A stretch of DNA of 64,000 bases from Limnobaculum parvum (GCF_003096015.2 NZ_CP029185.2:650501-714500), one strand, 5' to 3'; shown: positions 44,128-53,756, counted from the stretch's first letter. The notes: generated by a model from the letters alone, not told the origin. A program made the numbers and translations.

Positions 44128-46026
44128 ATGACAAACGGTTCCGCAAGCAAAATGATGCGTACTTATAATGTCGCTCACTGGGGTGGTGGTTATTATGGCG
44201 TGAATGAGTCCGGCCATATTACTGTCTGTCCGGATCCTGACTTACCTGATGCACGAGTGGATCTGGCAACGTTAGTTCAAGGAATGCAAGAGCAAGGGCA
44301 GCGTCTGCCGTCGTTGTTTTGTTTCCCACAAATACTTCAGCATCGTTTGCGTTCTATTAATGCAGCGTTTAAACGTGCGCGTGAGTCGTTTGGTTATGAA
44401 GGCAACTATTTTTTAGTTTATCCGATTAAGGTTAATCAGCAGCGTCGGGTAATTGAGTCACTGGTTAATTCCGGTGAACCTTTAGGGCTGGAAGCCGGTT
44501 CTAAAGCCGAATTAATGGCGGTATTGGGTCATGCCGGGTTTACCCGTTCAGTGATCGTATGTAACGGTTATAAAGATCGTGAATATATTCGCTTGGCATT
44601 AACCGGGGAAAAGCTCGGTCATAAGGTTTATCTGGTCATTGAAAAAATGTCCGAGATAAAGATAGTACTGGAAGAAGCCAAACGTCTGGACGTGATACCT
44701 CGCCTTGGGGTTCGTGCTCGTCTGGCTTCTCAAGGCTCGGGTAAGTGGCAGGCCAGCGGTGGTGATAAGTCTAAATTTGGTTTATCGGCTTCTCAAGTAC
44801 TAACGCTGGTGGATACGTTGCGTAATGCCGGACGTTTAGACAGCCTGCAACTGCTGCACTTCCATTTGGGATCTCAGCTATCTAATATTCGTGATATTGC
44901 CACTGGCGTACGTGAGTCAGCGCGTTTTTACGTAGAGCTGCATAAGTTGGGTGTCAATATCCAATGTTTTGACGTTGGCGGCGGTTTGGGTGTGGACTAT
45001 GAAGGTACGCGCTCTCAGTCTGACTGCTCAGTGAACTACGGCCTGAATGAATATGCCAATAACGTGATCTGGGGAATCGGTGAGGCCTGTAATGAACATG
45101 GCTTACCGCACCCAACGGTGATTACTGAATCGGGCCGCGCAGTGACTGCGCACCATACGGTTCTGGTCTCTAACGTTATTGGTGTGGAGCGAAATGAATT
45201 TGAAGTGCCGCAGCCTCCTGATGAAGATGCACCACGTGCCTTATGCAGCCTGTGGGACACTTGGTTGGAGATGCAAGAGCCAGAAAATCGTCGCTCATTG
45301 CGGGAATGGCTTCACGATAGCCAATTGGATCTGAATGATGTGCATACCCAATATGCACACGGCATGTTGGATTTAACCTATCGCGCTTATGCCGAGCAGC
45401 TTTATCTGACCATTTGTCATCATATTCAACTACAGCTTGAACCAAGCAATCGGGCTCATCTTCCAATTATTGATGAGTTGGATGAGCGTATGGCAGATAA
45501 GCTTTACGTTAACTTTTCGTTGTTTCAGTCAATGCCGGACGCATGGGGTATCGACCAGTTGTTTCCTGTATTGCCACTGAGCGGGCTGGATAAGGATCCT
45601 GAACGCCGCGTGGTGTTACTGGATATCACCTGTGATTCTGACGGTGCGATTGATCACTATATTGATGGTGATGGTATGGCAACGACGATGCCGATGCCAC
45701 CTTACGACCCGGCGAATCCTCCGCTGTTAGGCTTCTTTATGGTTGGTGCTTATCAGGAAATTCTGGGAAATATGCATAACCTGTTTGGCGATACGGCCTC
45801 GGTTGATGTGTTTGTATTTAATGATGGCAGCGTTGAAGTTGAACAGTCTGAAGAAGGCAACACAGTTGCGGAAATGCTGGAGTATGTTCAGCTTAATCCG
45901 GAAACGCTGATGACTCGCTATCGTGAACAAATCAAGAGTGCCAATTTAAGCCCAGAGCTTGAAGAGCAGTTCTTAGAAGAGTTTGAAGCTGGGTTATATG
46001 GTTATACTTATCTTGAAGATGAGTAA
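44128..46026 (+). CDS. speA: Biosynthetic arginine decarboxylase
   Basis: This 632-residue PLP enzyme converts arginine to agmatine, the first step of putrescine synthesis through SpeB. The PLP lysine lies in F-L-V-Y-P-I-K-V-N-Q-Q-R-R. Other landmarks are G-L-E-A-G-S-K-A-E-L, F-H-L-G-S-Q-L-S-N-I, G-G-G-L-G-V-D-Y-E-G and the active-site D-I-T-C-D-S-D-G-A. Length and sequence match E. coli SpeA minus its first ~25 residues. AAGAGG precedes the ATG. Confidence 0.97.
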   Translation: MTNGSASKMMRTYNVAHWGGGYYGVNESGHITVCPDPDLPDARVDLATLVQGMQEQGQRLPSLFCFPQILQHRLRSINAAFKRARESFGYEGNYFLVYPIKVNQQRRVIESLVNSGEPLGLEAGSKAELMAVLGHAGFTRSVIVCNGYKDREYIRLALTGEKLGHKVYLVIEKMSEIKIVLEEAKRLDVIPRLGVRARLASQGSGKWQASGGDKSKFGLSASQVLTLVDTLRNAGRLDSLQLLHFHLGSQLSNIRDIATGVRESARFYVELHKLGVNIQCFDVGGGLGVDYEGTRSQSDCSVNYGLNEYANNVIWGIGEACNEHGLPHPTVITESGRAVTAHHTVLVSNVIGVERNEFEVPQPPDEDAPRALCSLWDTWLEMQEPENRRSLREWLHDSQLDLNDVHTQYAHGMLDLTYRAYAEQLYLTICHHIQLQLEPSNRAHLPIIDELDERMADKLYVNFSLFQSMPDAWGIDQLFPVLPLSGLDKDPERRVVLLDITCDSDGAIDHYIDGDGMATTMPMPPYDPANPPLLGFFMVGAYQEILGNMHNLFGDTASVDVFVFNDGSVEVEQSEEGNTVAEMLEYVQLNPETLMTRYREQIKSANLSPELEEQFLEEFEAGLYGYTYLEDE

Positions 46027-46036
46027 TTAATCGATG

Positions 46037-46061
46037 AGCAGGTGGTCAATGACCACCTGCT
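46037..46061. terminator. Bidirectional terminator between speA and yhgN
   Basis: A near-perfect palindrome AGCAGGTGGTCA/TGACCACCTGCT is followed by a T-rich stretch on the plus side. It lies between convergent genes. Confidence 0.8.
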
Positions 46062-46072
46062 ATTTCTGTTCT

Positions 46073-46669
46073 TTAGTGCGATAAATAGCTACGGATTCCA
46101 TCCAGAAACATTTGGGTTGATATCATCACTAATATCAGTCCCATCAGACGTTCCAGTGCATTAACACCTTTCTCACCCAGCAACCGTAGAAATAAATCGG
46201 ACATCATCAGTATCATGGCGGAAAGTGCCCAAGCGATAAACAGCGCAATAGCCAGATAGCCCATTTTGTTTGGATACTGATGCGACAACATCATTAATGC
46301 TGCCAGAATAGACGGTCCGGCGACTAGTGGAATAGCCATTGGCACCAGAAAAGGCTCTTCTCCTGCGGGTAAACCAGAGGTGCTGCCACTATCGGAAGAT
46401 GGGAAAATCATCCTAATAGCAATCAGAAACAGAATAATCCCGCCAGAGATAGAAACCGTCTCGGTACGCAGATTCAACACTTCCAGAATTTTCTCACCGG
46501 TAAACAGAAAGACCATCATCAGAACCAGAGCAATCAACATCTCTCTGATAACAATAATGCGGCGACGTTTAGGGTCGATATGTTTTAGGATCGACATAAA
46601 TACCGGCAGGTTTCCCAACGGATCGAGGATAAGAAAAAGTAGAATTATTGCCGATGTCATTTCTGCCAT
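46073..46669 (-). CDS. yhgN: YhgN/MarC-family inner membrane protein
   Basis: This 198-residue protein has six predicted membrane helices and is closest to E. coli YhgN: L-I-L-D-P-L-G-N-L-P-V-F-M-S-I-L-K, T-V-S-I-S-G-G-I-I-L-F-L-I-A-I and G-V-N-A-L-E-R-L-M-G-L-I-L-V-M. In E. coli it is encoded elsewhere, so its place between speA and speB is a lineage difference. The transport function is unproven. Confidence 0.9.
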   Translation of the reverse strand: MAEMTSAIILLFLILDPLGNLPVFMSILKHIDPKRRRIIVIREMLIALVLMMVFLFTGEKILEVLNLRTETVSISGGIILFLIAIRMIFPSSDSGSTSGLPAGEEPFLVPMAIPLVAGPSILAALMMLSHQYPNKMGYLAIALFIAWALSAMILMMSDLFLRLLGEKGVNALERLMGLILVMISTQMFLDGIRSYLSH

Positions 46670-46925
46670 ATTTAAATCCAGTTAACACATTTAGTTTAAC
46701 TATATACTAACTTCAAAAGCCAAACCGGTTGGTTAATTCTATTACTGCTGGCGGATTTGAAATGCCTGATGGTTGAATCGGGTATTTTAGCGACCATACT
46801 CAATGCTGGTTTAAACACGGTATTTTTTATGCTCGGAATATCCATCGATACCGTTCGGGATTTTTCTTGAAGATGGGGAGAATTCACTCCATAATTTACA
46901 TCAGCACAATTGAAGAATTCTCTGA

Positions 46926-46973
46926 ATCCCTTTCTCGTCGGGCGCTCCATTCTGACGAGGAGGGATTTTTTTT
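46926..46973 (+). terminator. Strong terminator-like hairpin upstream of speB
   Basis: Stem ATCCC and CTCGTC pair with GACGAG and GGGAT, with a T8 tail. No plus-strand gene ends here, since yhgN is on the other strand. The hairpin must therefore end a leader or an unannotated RNA that starts in 46670-46920. Confidence 0.65.
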
Positions 46974-46986
46974 CGCGACTTAGTTG

Positions 46987-47031
46987 ATTTCTGCTAGTGG
47001 TCCACCGCTAACCGCGTGGGATAGCAGAAAT
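46987..47031 (+). promoter_or_regulatory. Structured 5' leader of speB
   Basis: A 10-bp perfect stem ATTTCTGCTA/TAGCAGAAAT encloses a GC-rich inner hairpin and lies 26 bases before the speB ATG, immediately after the terminator at 46926. Terminator plus second hairpin resembles an attenuator-type leader, but no known riboswitch was recognised. Confidence 0.4.
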
Positions 47032-47057
47032 ATAACGCAGACATTTTGAGGAATACA

Positions 47058-47975
47058 ATGAATAGCACGCTTGGCAATAAGCCTGATAATTCACTGGTCT
47101 CCAATGCTTTTGGTTTTTTACGTTTACCACTTAATTTTCAGCCGTATGAAAGTGATGCGGACTGGGTTATCACCGGTGTACCTTTCGATATGGCAACCTC
47201 TGGCCGTTCTGGGGCTCGTCATGGACCCGCGGCTATTCGCCAAGTATCGACCAATCTGGCTTGGGAGTCCTGCCGTTGGCCGTGGACATTCAAATTGCAA
47301 AGCAAGCTGAAAGTTGTGGATTGTGGCGATGTGGTATTCAATTTTGGCGACGCTCAGGACATGAGTGAACAGCTTCAGGCTCACACAGAGCGTTTGCTGG
47401 CTGCGGGTAAGCGCTGCCTGACCCTCGGCGGAGACCACTTTGTGACTTTGCCTTTACTGAGAGCTCACGCTAAACATTTTGGCAAAATGGCATTGGTTCA
47501 TTTTGATGCTCATACCGATACCTATTCTAATGGCAGTAAGTTTGATCACGGCACCATGTTTTATCATGCGCCAAATGAAGGTTTAATCGACCCAACACAT
47601 TCAGTACAAATCGGCATTCGTACCGAGCATGACACCGATAACGGTTTCACCGTGTTGGATGCTGCTCAGGTAAACGATCGCACTGTGGATGACGTTGTTG
47701 CCGAAGTTAAAAAGATTGTCGGGGATATGCCGGTTTATCTGACCTTTGATATTGACTGTCTGGATCCTGCTTTTGCTCCGGGTACTGGTACACCAGTATG
47801 CGGCGGATTAAGCTCCGATCGTGCACTGAAAATTCTGCGTGGATTACAGTCGTTGAATATTGTGGGAATGGATGTGGTAGAAGTAGCACCTTCTTACGAC
47901 CATGCGGAGATGACGGCTTTAGCCGCGGCGACAGTTGCTCTGGATATGCTGTATATGCAGGCTGCGAAAAAGTAA
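47058..47975 (+). CDS. speB: Agmatinase
   Basis: This 305-residue ureohydrolase converts agmatine to putrescine and urea, completing the SpeA pathway. Mn ligands lie in G-G-D-H-F-V-T-L, H-F-D-A-H-T-D-T-Y and F-D-I-D-C-L-D-P-A-F-A-P-G-T-G. The ATG at 47058 has TTGAGG upstream. A TTG at 47046 in the same frame lies in that site and is rejected. It is separated from speA by the inserted yhgN. Confidence 0.97.
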   Translation: MNSTLGNKPDNSLVSNAFGFLRLPLNFQPYESDADWVITGVPFDMATSGRSGARHGPAAIRQVSTNLAWESCRWPWTFKLQSKLKVVDCGDVVFNFGDAQDMSEQLQAHTERLLAAGKRCLTLGGDHFVTLPLLRAHAKHFGKMALVHFDAHTDTYSNGSKFDHGTMFYHAPNEGLIDPTHSVQIGIRTEHDTDNGFTVLDAAQVNDRTVDDVVAEVKKIVGDMPVYLTFDIDCLDPAFAPGTGTPVCGGLSSDRALKILRGLQSLNIVGMDVVEVAPSYDHAEMTALAAATVALDMLYMQAAKK

Positions 47976-48000
47976 TTTAGTGTGAGTGAAACAGTTAGAT

Positions 48001-48028
48001 AAAACGGCTGATATTTATCAGCCGTTTT
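48001..48028. terminator. Terminator after speB
   Basis: An 11-bp stem AAAACGGCTGA/TCAGCCGTTTT with T and A tails. It can serve both speB and the convergent reductase gene. Confidence 0.9.
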
Positions 48029-48054
48029 TGCATTTAGAGAGTTACCAGAACCGT

Positions 48055-48618
48055 TTATTTTTGTGGACGGGTCTGGAACAGAACCCAGTCAGCATAAGCG
48101 TTAACAAAGTTTTGTAAGAAGGCTTTGGTTTTTTCGGTCAGTTCACCGTTCTCTTCAAAAATAGCGCCGGCGTTACTGATATAGGCTTCCGGCTGTTGCA
48201 TACATGGAATATTTAGGAATACCAGTGACTGACGCAAATGGTGGTTAGCACCAAAACCACCAATAGCGCCCGGTGATGCGCTAACAACGGCCCCTGGTTT
48301 TTCTGACCAAGCACTTTGTCCGTATGGGCGCGATCCGACATCCAGCGCATTTTTTAATGCTGCTGGTACCGAGCGGTTGTATTCAGGGGTAACAAACAGT
48401 ACGGCATCAGCGGCTTTGATTTGATGACGAAATGTGGTGTAAGCCGCTGGTGGAGTGACGTCAATATCTTCGCTATAGAGTGGTAAATCGCCAATTTCCA
48501 CGATATCCAACTTGATTGAAGAGGGAGCTAATTTAGCCAATGCCAGGGCAATTTTTCGGTTGATTGACTCTTTACGCAGGCTACCGACCAAAACGGCTAC
48601 GTGTTTCACTTGACTCAT
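48055..48618 (-). CDS. NAD(P)H-dependent FMN reductase (ChrR/YieF-like)
   Basis: This 187-residue flavodoxin-like protein has the FMN phosphate loop G-S-L-R-K-E-S-I-N and the family motif T-P-E-Y-N-R-S-V-P-A-A-L-K-N-A-L-D. It would reduce quinones or metals with two electrons from NAD(P)H. It is related to ChrR but not identical, and the start of the family K-H-V-A-V-L-V-G is clear. The ATG is followed by S-Q-V-K. A single gene, not found here in E. coli. Confidence 0.88.
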   Translation of the reverse strand: MSQVKHVAVLVGSLRKESINRKIALALAKLAPSSIKLDIVEIGDLPLYSEDIDVTPPAAYTTFRHQIKAADAVLFVTPEYNRSVPAALKNALDVGSRPYGQSAWSEKPGAVVSASPGAIGGFGANHHLRQSLVFLNIPCMQQPEAYISNAGAIFEENGELTEKTKAFLQNFVNAYADWVLFQTRPQK

Positions 48619-48883
48619 AAGACGACTCCTTGGTGAATTTTACTAACGATTCATTTAATACTATAACCTGAATAAATGATGAAATGAGGCACCCGTATAA
48701 GGGGGGTGTTGAAATATAAAAGATAGTTGATAATCATCGCTGTAGCAAAGAAATAACCCTTGATAAATGAAAAGATTATCTCGATTTTTACTAGTGACTT
48801 GAACACTCTACGCCACTTAATATTGGGGCGCTAATGATTTCGTGCCAAATATTTTGAAAGGGGAGGTTTGGTAAAAACAAAAA

Positions 48884-48904
48884 GACCGAGGTATTACCTC
48901 GGTC
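48884..48904 (-). terminator. Terminator of loiP
   Basis: Stem GACCGAGGTA/TACCTCGGTC with TTTTTGTTTTT on the minus strand, 57 bases past the loiP stop. The rest of 48619-48883 shows no gene. Confidence 0.85.
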
Positions 48905-48960
48905 ATTAAATTATATAACAGAAATGCGTTGATAATTTATCAAGCTACTCTGTCTAAATA

Positions 48961-49710
48961 TTACTTACCGCCGTCAGCAGCGATACGCGCTCTGATTGCA
49001 TCAGCACGCTCTTTTGAACCTGGGTGAGAACTCATCATACCTGCACTTGCACCACCGTCTAACTGAGCCAGTTTGTCAAACGCAGTTGCCAGAGGCATAG
49101 TTTTCAGATTTTTTTGCTTCAGCAGATCATAAGAGAAGTTATCAGCTTCTGATTCTTGAGACTGAGAGAACTGAGCGTTGATCAGTGCGTTAGCGAAATC
49201 CATCAGTTGAGCGTTGTTCAGAACTTCTGCAGTTTTACCGCCGTACTGAAGTGCTGCCTGAGTAGCGAACTGGGCTGCGTAAGCAACCTGGAATGCTTTC
49301 TTGGTGTGGCCTAAATCAACGTGACCAATTTCGTGACCCAGTACGCCGATAACTTCATCGTCAGACATCTTATCCATCAGACCGCTATATACACGGATAC
49401 AGCCGTTAGCCATTGCCCATGCGTTGATGTCGTCAGTTAAGTAAACTTTGTAGTTCAGAGGCTGACCATTGATATTGGTGCCTAACTTCTTAGAAATGTT
49501 GTTCAGACGCTTGGTGTACTTGCTGCTCTTACCTGCAATTTTGTTAGTCTGATCCATCTCTTGACAAGATTGATCCGTCATTGATTTCACTTCTGCATCA
49601 CTAACGGTTACAGCAGACAGAAGGGTATCACCAATACTTCCGTTTTGACAACCCGCTAACATAGTAGCTGATGCTAAAGTTACAGCAATTAAAGTGGAAC
49701 GCATTTTCAT
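48961..49710 (-). CDS. loiP: M48 metalloprotease LoiP
   Basis: This 249-residue outer-membrane lipoprotease (YggG) is induced by low osmolarity in E. coli. The lipobox is M-L-A-G-C (Cys21). The zinc motif is G-H-E-I-G-H-V-D-L-G-H, with the third ligand in E-S-E-A-D. It matches E. coli LoiP along its length. The place between speB and tktA is as in E. coli. Confidence 0.95.
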   Translation of the reverse strand: MKMRSTLIAVTLASATMLAGCQNGSIGDTLLSAVTVSDAEVKSMTDQSCQEMDQTNKIAGKSSKYTKRLNNISKKLGTNINGQPLNYKVYLTDDINAWAMANGCIRVYSGLMDKMSDDEVIGVLGHEIGHVDLGHTKKAFQVAYAAQFATQAALQYGGKTAEVLNNAQLMDFANALINAQFSQSQESEADNFSYDLLKQKNLKTMPLATAFDKLAQLDGGASAGMMSSHPGSKERADAIRARIAADGGK

Positions 49711-49963
49711 AGAATTATCTTCCCGTGATTATATGATTATTAGCCTGCAAAACTGGTCCTATCCAGTTGCGCAATAATATCAATAATAAAAGAGTGTGTC
49801 ATGAGGAATTAGAAAAATCTGTGATACAAAATCCCACACATTTGGCAACTATATGATGTATCGTCAATCGGGGTTGCCGTTTTAGCGCTGACTTGAGAAG
49901 ATAACGGCGTTTTCCCTATTCTGGATCTGAACCTCGAATCCTAAGCCTAAAATGGAGTTAATA

Positions 49964-51958
49964 ATGCCTTCTCATAAAGAACTCGCTAACGCTATTCGCG
50001 CCCTCAGTATGGACGCTGTACAAAAGGCCAAATCAGGCCATCCCGGAGCCCCGATGGGCATGGCCGATATCGCGGAAGTTCTGTGGCGCGGTTTCCTCAA
50101 ACACAATCCAACCAATCCTCAGTGGGCTAACCGCGACCGCTTCGTGCTGTCTAACGGTCACGGCTCCATGCTGATTTATAGCCTGTTGCACCTGAGCGGT
50201 TATGACCTGACTATCGATGATTTAAAACAGTTCCGTCAGTTGCATTCCCGCACCCCAGGCCACCCAGAATATGGCTATGCGCCGGGTGTGGAGACCACCA
50301 CCGGTCCGTTGGGTCAGGGTATCTGTAACGCCGTGGGAATGGCGATTGCCGAGCGCACGCTGTCTGCCCAATTCAACCGCCCGGGTCACGACATCGTTGA
50401 CCATTATACTTACACCTTCATGGGTGACGGCTGCATGATGGAAGGGGTTTCTCACGAAGCCTGTTCACTGGCCGGTACTCTTAAACTGGGCAAGCTGATT
50501 GCCTTCTATGATGACAACGGTATCTCCATTGACGGCCACGTTGAAGGCTGGTTCACCGATGACACCGCGATGCGTTTTGAAGCCTACGGCTGGCACGTTA
50601 TTCGCGGTATCGATGGTCATGATGCCGAAGCCATCCGCAAAGCGGTAGAGCAGGCGCAGAAAGAAACCGGTAAGCCTTCACTGCTGATGTGCAAAACCAT
50701 CATTGGTTTTGGTTCCCCCAACAAAGCGGGGACTCACGACAGCCATGGTGCACCATTAGGCGATGCGGAAGTGGCAGCGACTCGTGAAGCGTTGGGCTGG
50801 AAATACGAGCCGTTTGTTATTCCTCAGGAAATCTATAGCGCATGGGATGCCAAATCTGCCGGTCAGACGGCGGAAGCGGCGTGGGACAAACAGTTTGCGG
50901 CCTATCGTTCAGCGCATCCTGAATTGGCGGCCGAGTTTACCCGTCGCGTCAGCGGTCAGTTACCGACTCAGTGGCAGGCCGAATCTCAGAAGTTTATCGA
51001 ACATTTACAGGCTAACCCAGCCAATATTGCCAGCCGTAAGGCATCACAAAATGCGTTGGAAGCCTTTGGTAAACTCCTGCCGGAGTTTCTGGGCGGCTCC
51101 GCTGACTTGGCACCCAGTAACCTAACCATCTGGTCCGGTTCAAAGTCGATAGTGGATGACTTAGCGGGCAACTATATTCATTACGGCGTGCGCGAATTCG
51201 GGATGTCGGCGATGATGAACGGTATCGCCCTGCACGGTGGTTTTGTGCCTTACGGCGCGACGTTCCTGATGTTTATGGAATATGCCCGTAACGCGTTACG
51301 TATGGCCGCGCTGATGAAAATTCGCAGCGTATTCGTGTATACCCACGACTCCATCGGTCTGGGTGAAGATGGCCCAACTCACCAGCCGGTGGAGCAAATG
51401 GCCAGCCTGCGCCTGACGCCAAACATGAGCACTTGGCGTCCGTGTGACCAAGTTGAATCCGCGATTGCGTGGAAGTCAGCGATTGAGCGCTTAGATGGCC
51501 CAAGCGCGCTGATTTTCTCCCGTCAGAACCTGACTCAACAACCGCGTACCGCAGAACAACTGGCTAACGTAGCGCGTGGGGGTTATGTGCTGAAAGACTG
51601 TGCCGGAACGCCAGAGTTAATATTGATGGCGACCGGTTCAGAAGTGAGCTTGGCGGTGGATGCGGCAGACAAACTGGCAGGCGAAGGCCGCAACGTTCGC
51701 GTGGTTTCGATACCTTGTACCGAAGTGTTTGACCGTCAGGATGCGGTTTACCGCGAGTCGGTCCTGCCATCAGGCGTGACGGCGCGAGTGGCCGTAGAAG
51801 CGGGAATTGCGGACTTCTGGTTCAAATACACCGGCCTAAACGGTCGTATTATCGGTATGCACAGCTTCGGCGAATCCGCACCGGCAGAACAACTGTTTGT
51901 TGAGTTCGGCTTTACGGTCGATAACGTGGTGGCGAATGCCCGTGAGTTACTGAAGTAA
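49964..51958 (+). CDS. tktA: Transketolase
   Basis: This 664-residue thiamine-diphosphate enzyme of the pentose phosphate pathway transfers two-carbon ketol units. The TPP/Mg motif is M-G-D-G-C-M-M-E-G-V-S-H-E-A. Also seen are K-S-G-H-P-G-A-P-M-G-M-A, the C-terminal E-F-G-M-S-A-M-M-N-G and D-S-I-G-L-G-E-D-G-P-T-H-Q-P. The start ATG at 49964 has GGAG seven bases upstream. An in-frame ATG at 49952 lies before that site and is rejected. GC content is visibly higher than in the neighbours. Confidence 0.97.
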   Translation: MPSHKELANAIRALSMDAVQKAKSGHPGAPMGMADIAEVLWRGFLKHNPTNPQWANRDRFVLSNGHGSMLIYSLLHLSGYDLTIDDLKQFRQLHSRTPGHPEYGYAPGVETTTGPLGQGICNAVGMAIAERTLSAQFNRPGHDIVDHYTYTFMGDGCMMEGVSHEACSLAGTLKLGKLIAFYDDNGISIDGHVEGWFTDDTAMRFEAYGWHVIRGIDGHDAEAIRKAVEQAQKETGKPSLLMCKTIIGFGSPNKAGTHDSHGAPLGDAEVAATREALGWKYEPFVIPQEIYSAWDAKSAGQTAEAAWDKQFAAYRSAHPELAAEFTRRVSGQLPTQWQAESQKFIEHLQANPANIASRKASQNALEAFGKLLPEFLGGSADLAPSNLTIWSGSKSIVDDLAGNYIHYGVREFGMSAMMNGIALHGGFVPYGATFLMFMEYARNALRMAALMKIRSVFVYTHDSIGLGEDGPTHQPVEQMASLRLTPNMSTWRPCDQVESAIAWKSAIERLDGPSALIFSRQNLTQQPRTAEQLANVARGGYVLKDCAGTPELILMATGSEVSLAVDAADKLAGEGRNVRVVSIPCTEVFDRQDAVYRESVLPSGVTARVAVEAGIADFWFKYTGLNGRIIGMHSFGESAPAEQLFVEFGFTVDNVVANARELLK

Positions 51959-51999
51959 GTTTAAATATTCCTAGTACTTAGCATTTAGTTAAGTTTAAC

Positions 52000-52021
52000 G
52001 CCCTGATAGTGATGTCAGGGC
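52000..52021 (+). terminator. Terminator of tktA
   Basis: Stem GCCCTGA/TCAGGGC followed by TTTTTT. Confidence 0.85.
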
Positions 52022-52563
52022 TTTTTTAATTTCTAGACTGAACAAATATCAATGACGATGTGTTGTATTTTACAACATCCAGTAAACTCAGAAACCAAAC
52101 TTTTTTTAGCTTAACGACATATAACCAGTAGTAATTTTGGCAGGATTTTCGTAATCTGTAGTTAATTGCTGAAGCGTTTCAGTTTTTATGTTTTCAGATA
52201 TAGAATAACGGTAATATCGGATCAATACCTGAGGTTTAAGGCTATCGATCCGATAGCCGTATCACAGACAGGCCGTGCTGTTACGATTAGAATAGACGGG
52301 TTAATCTCAACTATACTTTTCGTGCTATCATTTGCTGCAACGATTTGTCCGGTATGTTAAATATTTTTGATATATAGGACTTGCCCGCGTGTTTTGTCTA
52401 CCGCGAATGTCCTGTGTGATAAGTGATTTTTTGTTAAAAGTAGCAATCTTTGATGGGGTAGAAGCTGGACACTCCGGGAAAGCGTTAACCATCAGAATAT
52501 ATGAGTATTGGCAACGCGTGCCGGGCTCAGGTAACTTTGAGAGAATTAACAAGAGGATTCACA
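52022..52563. other. tktA-pgk intergenic region, no epd gene
   Basis: In E. coli, epd lies directly before pgk. These 540 bases contain no epd frame or recognisable remnant. They hold a Cra-like site at 52169 and the pgk promoter. A 64-codon open stretch starting at 52166 is not supported by a ribosome site. Confidence 0.6.
52169..52182 (+). promoter_or_regulatory. Cra (FruR)-like operator upstream of pgk
   Basis: CTGAAGCGTTTCAG is a perfect 14-base palindrome matching the Cra consensus core TGAAnCGnTTCA. It lies about 390 bases before the pgk ATG. In E. coli, Cra represses the epd-pgk unit, so the site fits glycolytic control. The transcription start is unknown. Confidence 0.7.
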
Positions 52564-53727
52564 ATGACTGTAATTAAGATGAACGATCTGGATTTAGCGG
52601 GTAAACGAGTACTTATCCGTGCAGATCTCAACGTACCAGTAAAAGATGGCAAAGTCACCTCTGATGCCCGTATTCGTGCATCGCTGCCGACTATCGAATT
52701 AGCCTTAAAACAAGGCGCTCGCGTTATGGTAACTTCTCACCTAGGCCGTCCGACTGAAGGTGAATATAACGAAGAATTTTCTCTGTTACCGGTTGTGAAT
52801 TATCTGAAAGACGCCATCAAATCTCCGGTTCGTTTGGCGAAAGAATACCTGAATGGCGTTGATGTTGCACAAGGCGAGTTAGTGGTTCTGGAAAACGTTC
52901 GCTTCAATAAAGGCGAAGAGAAAGACGAAGAGACGTTATCCAAAAAATATGCTGCGCTGTGTGATGTGTTTGTGATGGATGCCTTCGGTACCGCGCACCG
53001 CGCTCAGGCGTCAACGCATGGTGTTGCTAAATATGCACCAGTTGCCTGTGCTGGCCCGCTGCTTTCTGATGAGTTGGAAGCCTTGGGTAAAGCGCTGGGT
53101 AACCCAGCTCGCCCAATGGTGGCTATCGTCGGTGGCTCTAAAGTGTCAACCAAGCTGACCGTATTAGGTTCTTTGGCCAAAATTGCTGACCAACTGGTTG
53201 TTGGCGGTGGTATTGCGAATACCTTTATTGCTGCTCAGGGCCATAATGTTGGCAAATCACTGTATGAAGCCGATCTGATTTCTGAAGCAAAAAAATTAAT
53301 GGAAACTTGCCATATTCCGGTTCCTACCGATGTGCGTGTGGCTACTGCGTTTTCTGAAACTGCGCCAGCAGCCATGAAATCTGTTGCTGACATTAAAGAT
53401 GATGAACAAGTTCTAGACTTAGGTGATGCTTCAGCAGAAGAGCTGGCGGCGATCCTGAAAAAAGCAAAAACGATTCTGTGGAATGGCCCTGTAGGCGTAT
53501 TTGAATTCCCTAATTTCCGCAAAGGGACTGAAATCATTGCTCAAGCTATCGCTGAGAGTGATGCATTCTCTATCGCAGGTGGTGGTGATACATTGGCTGC
53601 GATCGACCTGTTTGGTATCGCAGATAAAATCTCTTATATCTCAACCGGTGGCGGCGCTTTCCTTGAGTTCGTTGAAGGTAAAAAATTGCCAGCAGTTGTG
53701 ATGTTAGAAGAGCGTGCAAAGGGTTAA
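52564..53727 (+). CDS. pgk: Phosphoglycerate kinase
   Basis: This 387-residue glycolytic enzyme transfers phosphate from 1,3-bisphosphoglycerate to ADP. Landmarks are R-A-D-L-N-V-P-V-K-D-G, T-S-H-L-G-R-P-T-E-G, V-G-G-S-K-V-S-T-K and G-G-G-D-T-L-A-A-I-D. The ATG at 52564 follows AAGAGG and gives the usual 387 residues. The open frame before it is ignored. It is followed by its own terminator and then fbaA. Confidence 0.98.
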   Translation: MTVIKMNDLDLAGKRVLIRADLNVPVKDGKVTSDARIRASLPTIELALKQGARVMVTSHLGRPTEGEYNEEFSLLPVVNYLKDAIKSPVRLAKEYLNGVDVAQGELVVLENVRFNKGEEKDEETLSKKYAALCDVFVMDAFGTAHRAQASTHGVAKYAPVACAGPLLSDELEALGKALGNPARPMVAIVGGSKVSTKLTVLGSLAKIADQLVVGGGIANTFIAAQGHNVGKSLYEADLISEAKKLMETCHIPVPTDVRVATAFSETAPAAMKSVADIKDDEQVLDLGDASAEELAAILKKAKTILWNGPVGVFEFPNFRKGTEIIAQAIAESDAFSIAGGGDTLAAIDLFGIADKISYISTGGGAFLEFVEGKKLPAVVMLEERAKG

Positions 53728-53736
53728 TTTGATAAG

Positions 53737-53756
53737 ACGGGAGGCTTGCCTCCCGT
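53737..53756 (+). terminator. Terminator between pgk and fbaA
   Basis: Stem ACGGGAGGC/GCCTCCCGT, loop TT, then TTCTTCT. The weak tail suggests partial readthrough into fbaA. Confidence 0.7.

Noticed and set aside
52166..52360. 64-codon open frame at the Cra site
   Set aside because: It starts at the palindrome, has no ribosome site and shows no resemblance to epd or any protein I know.
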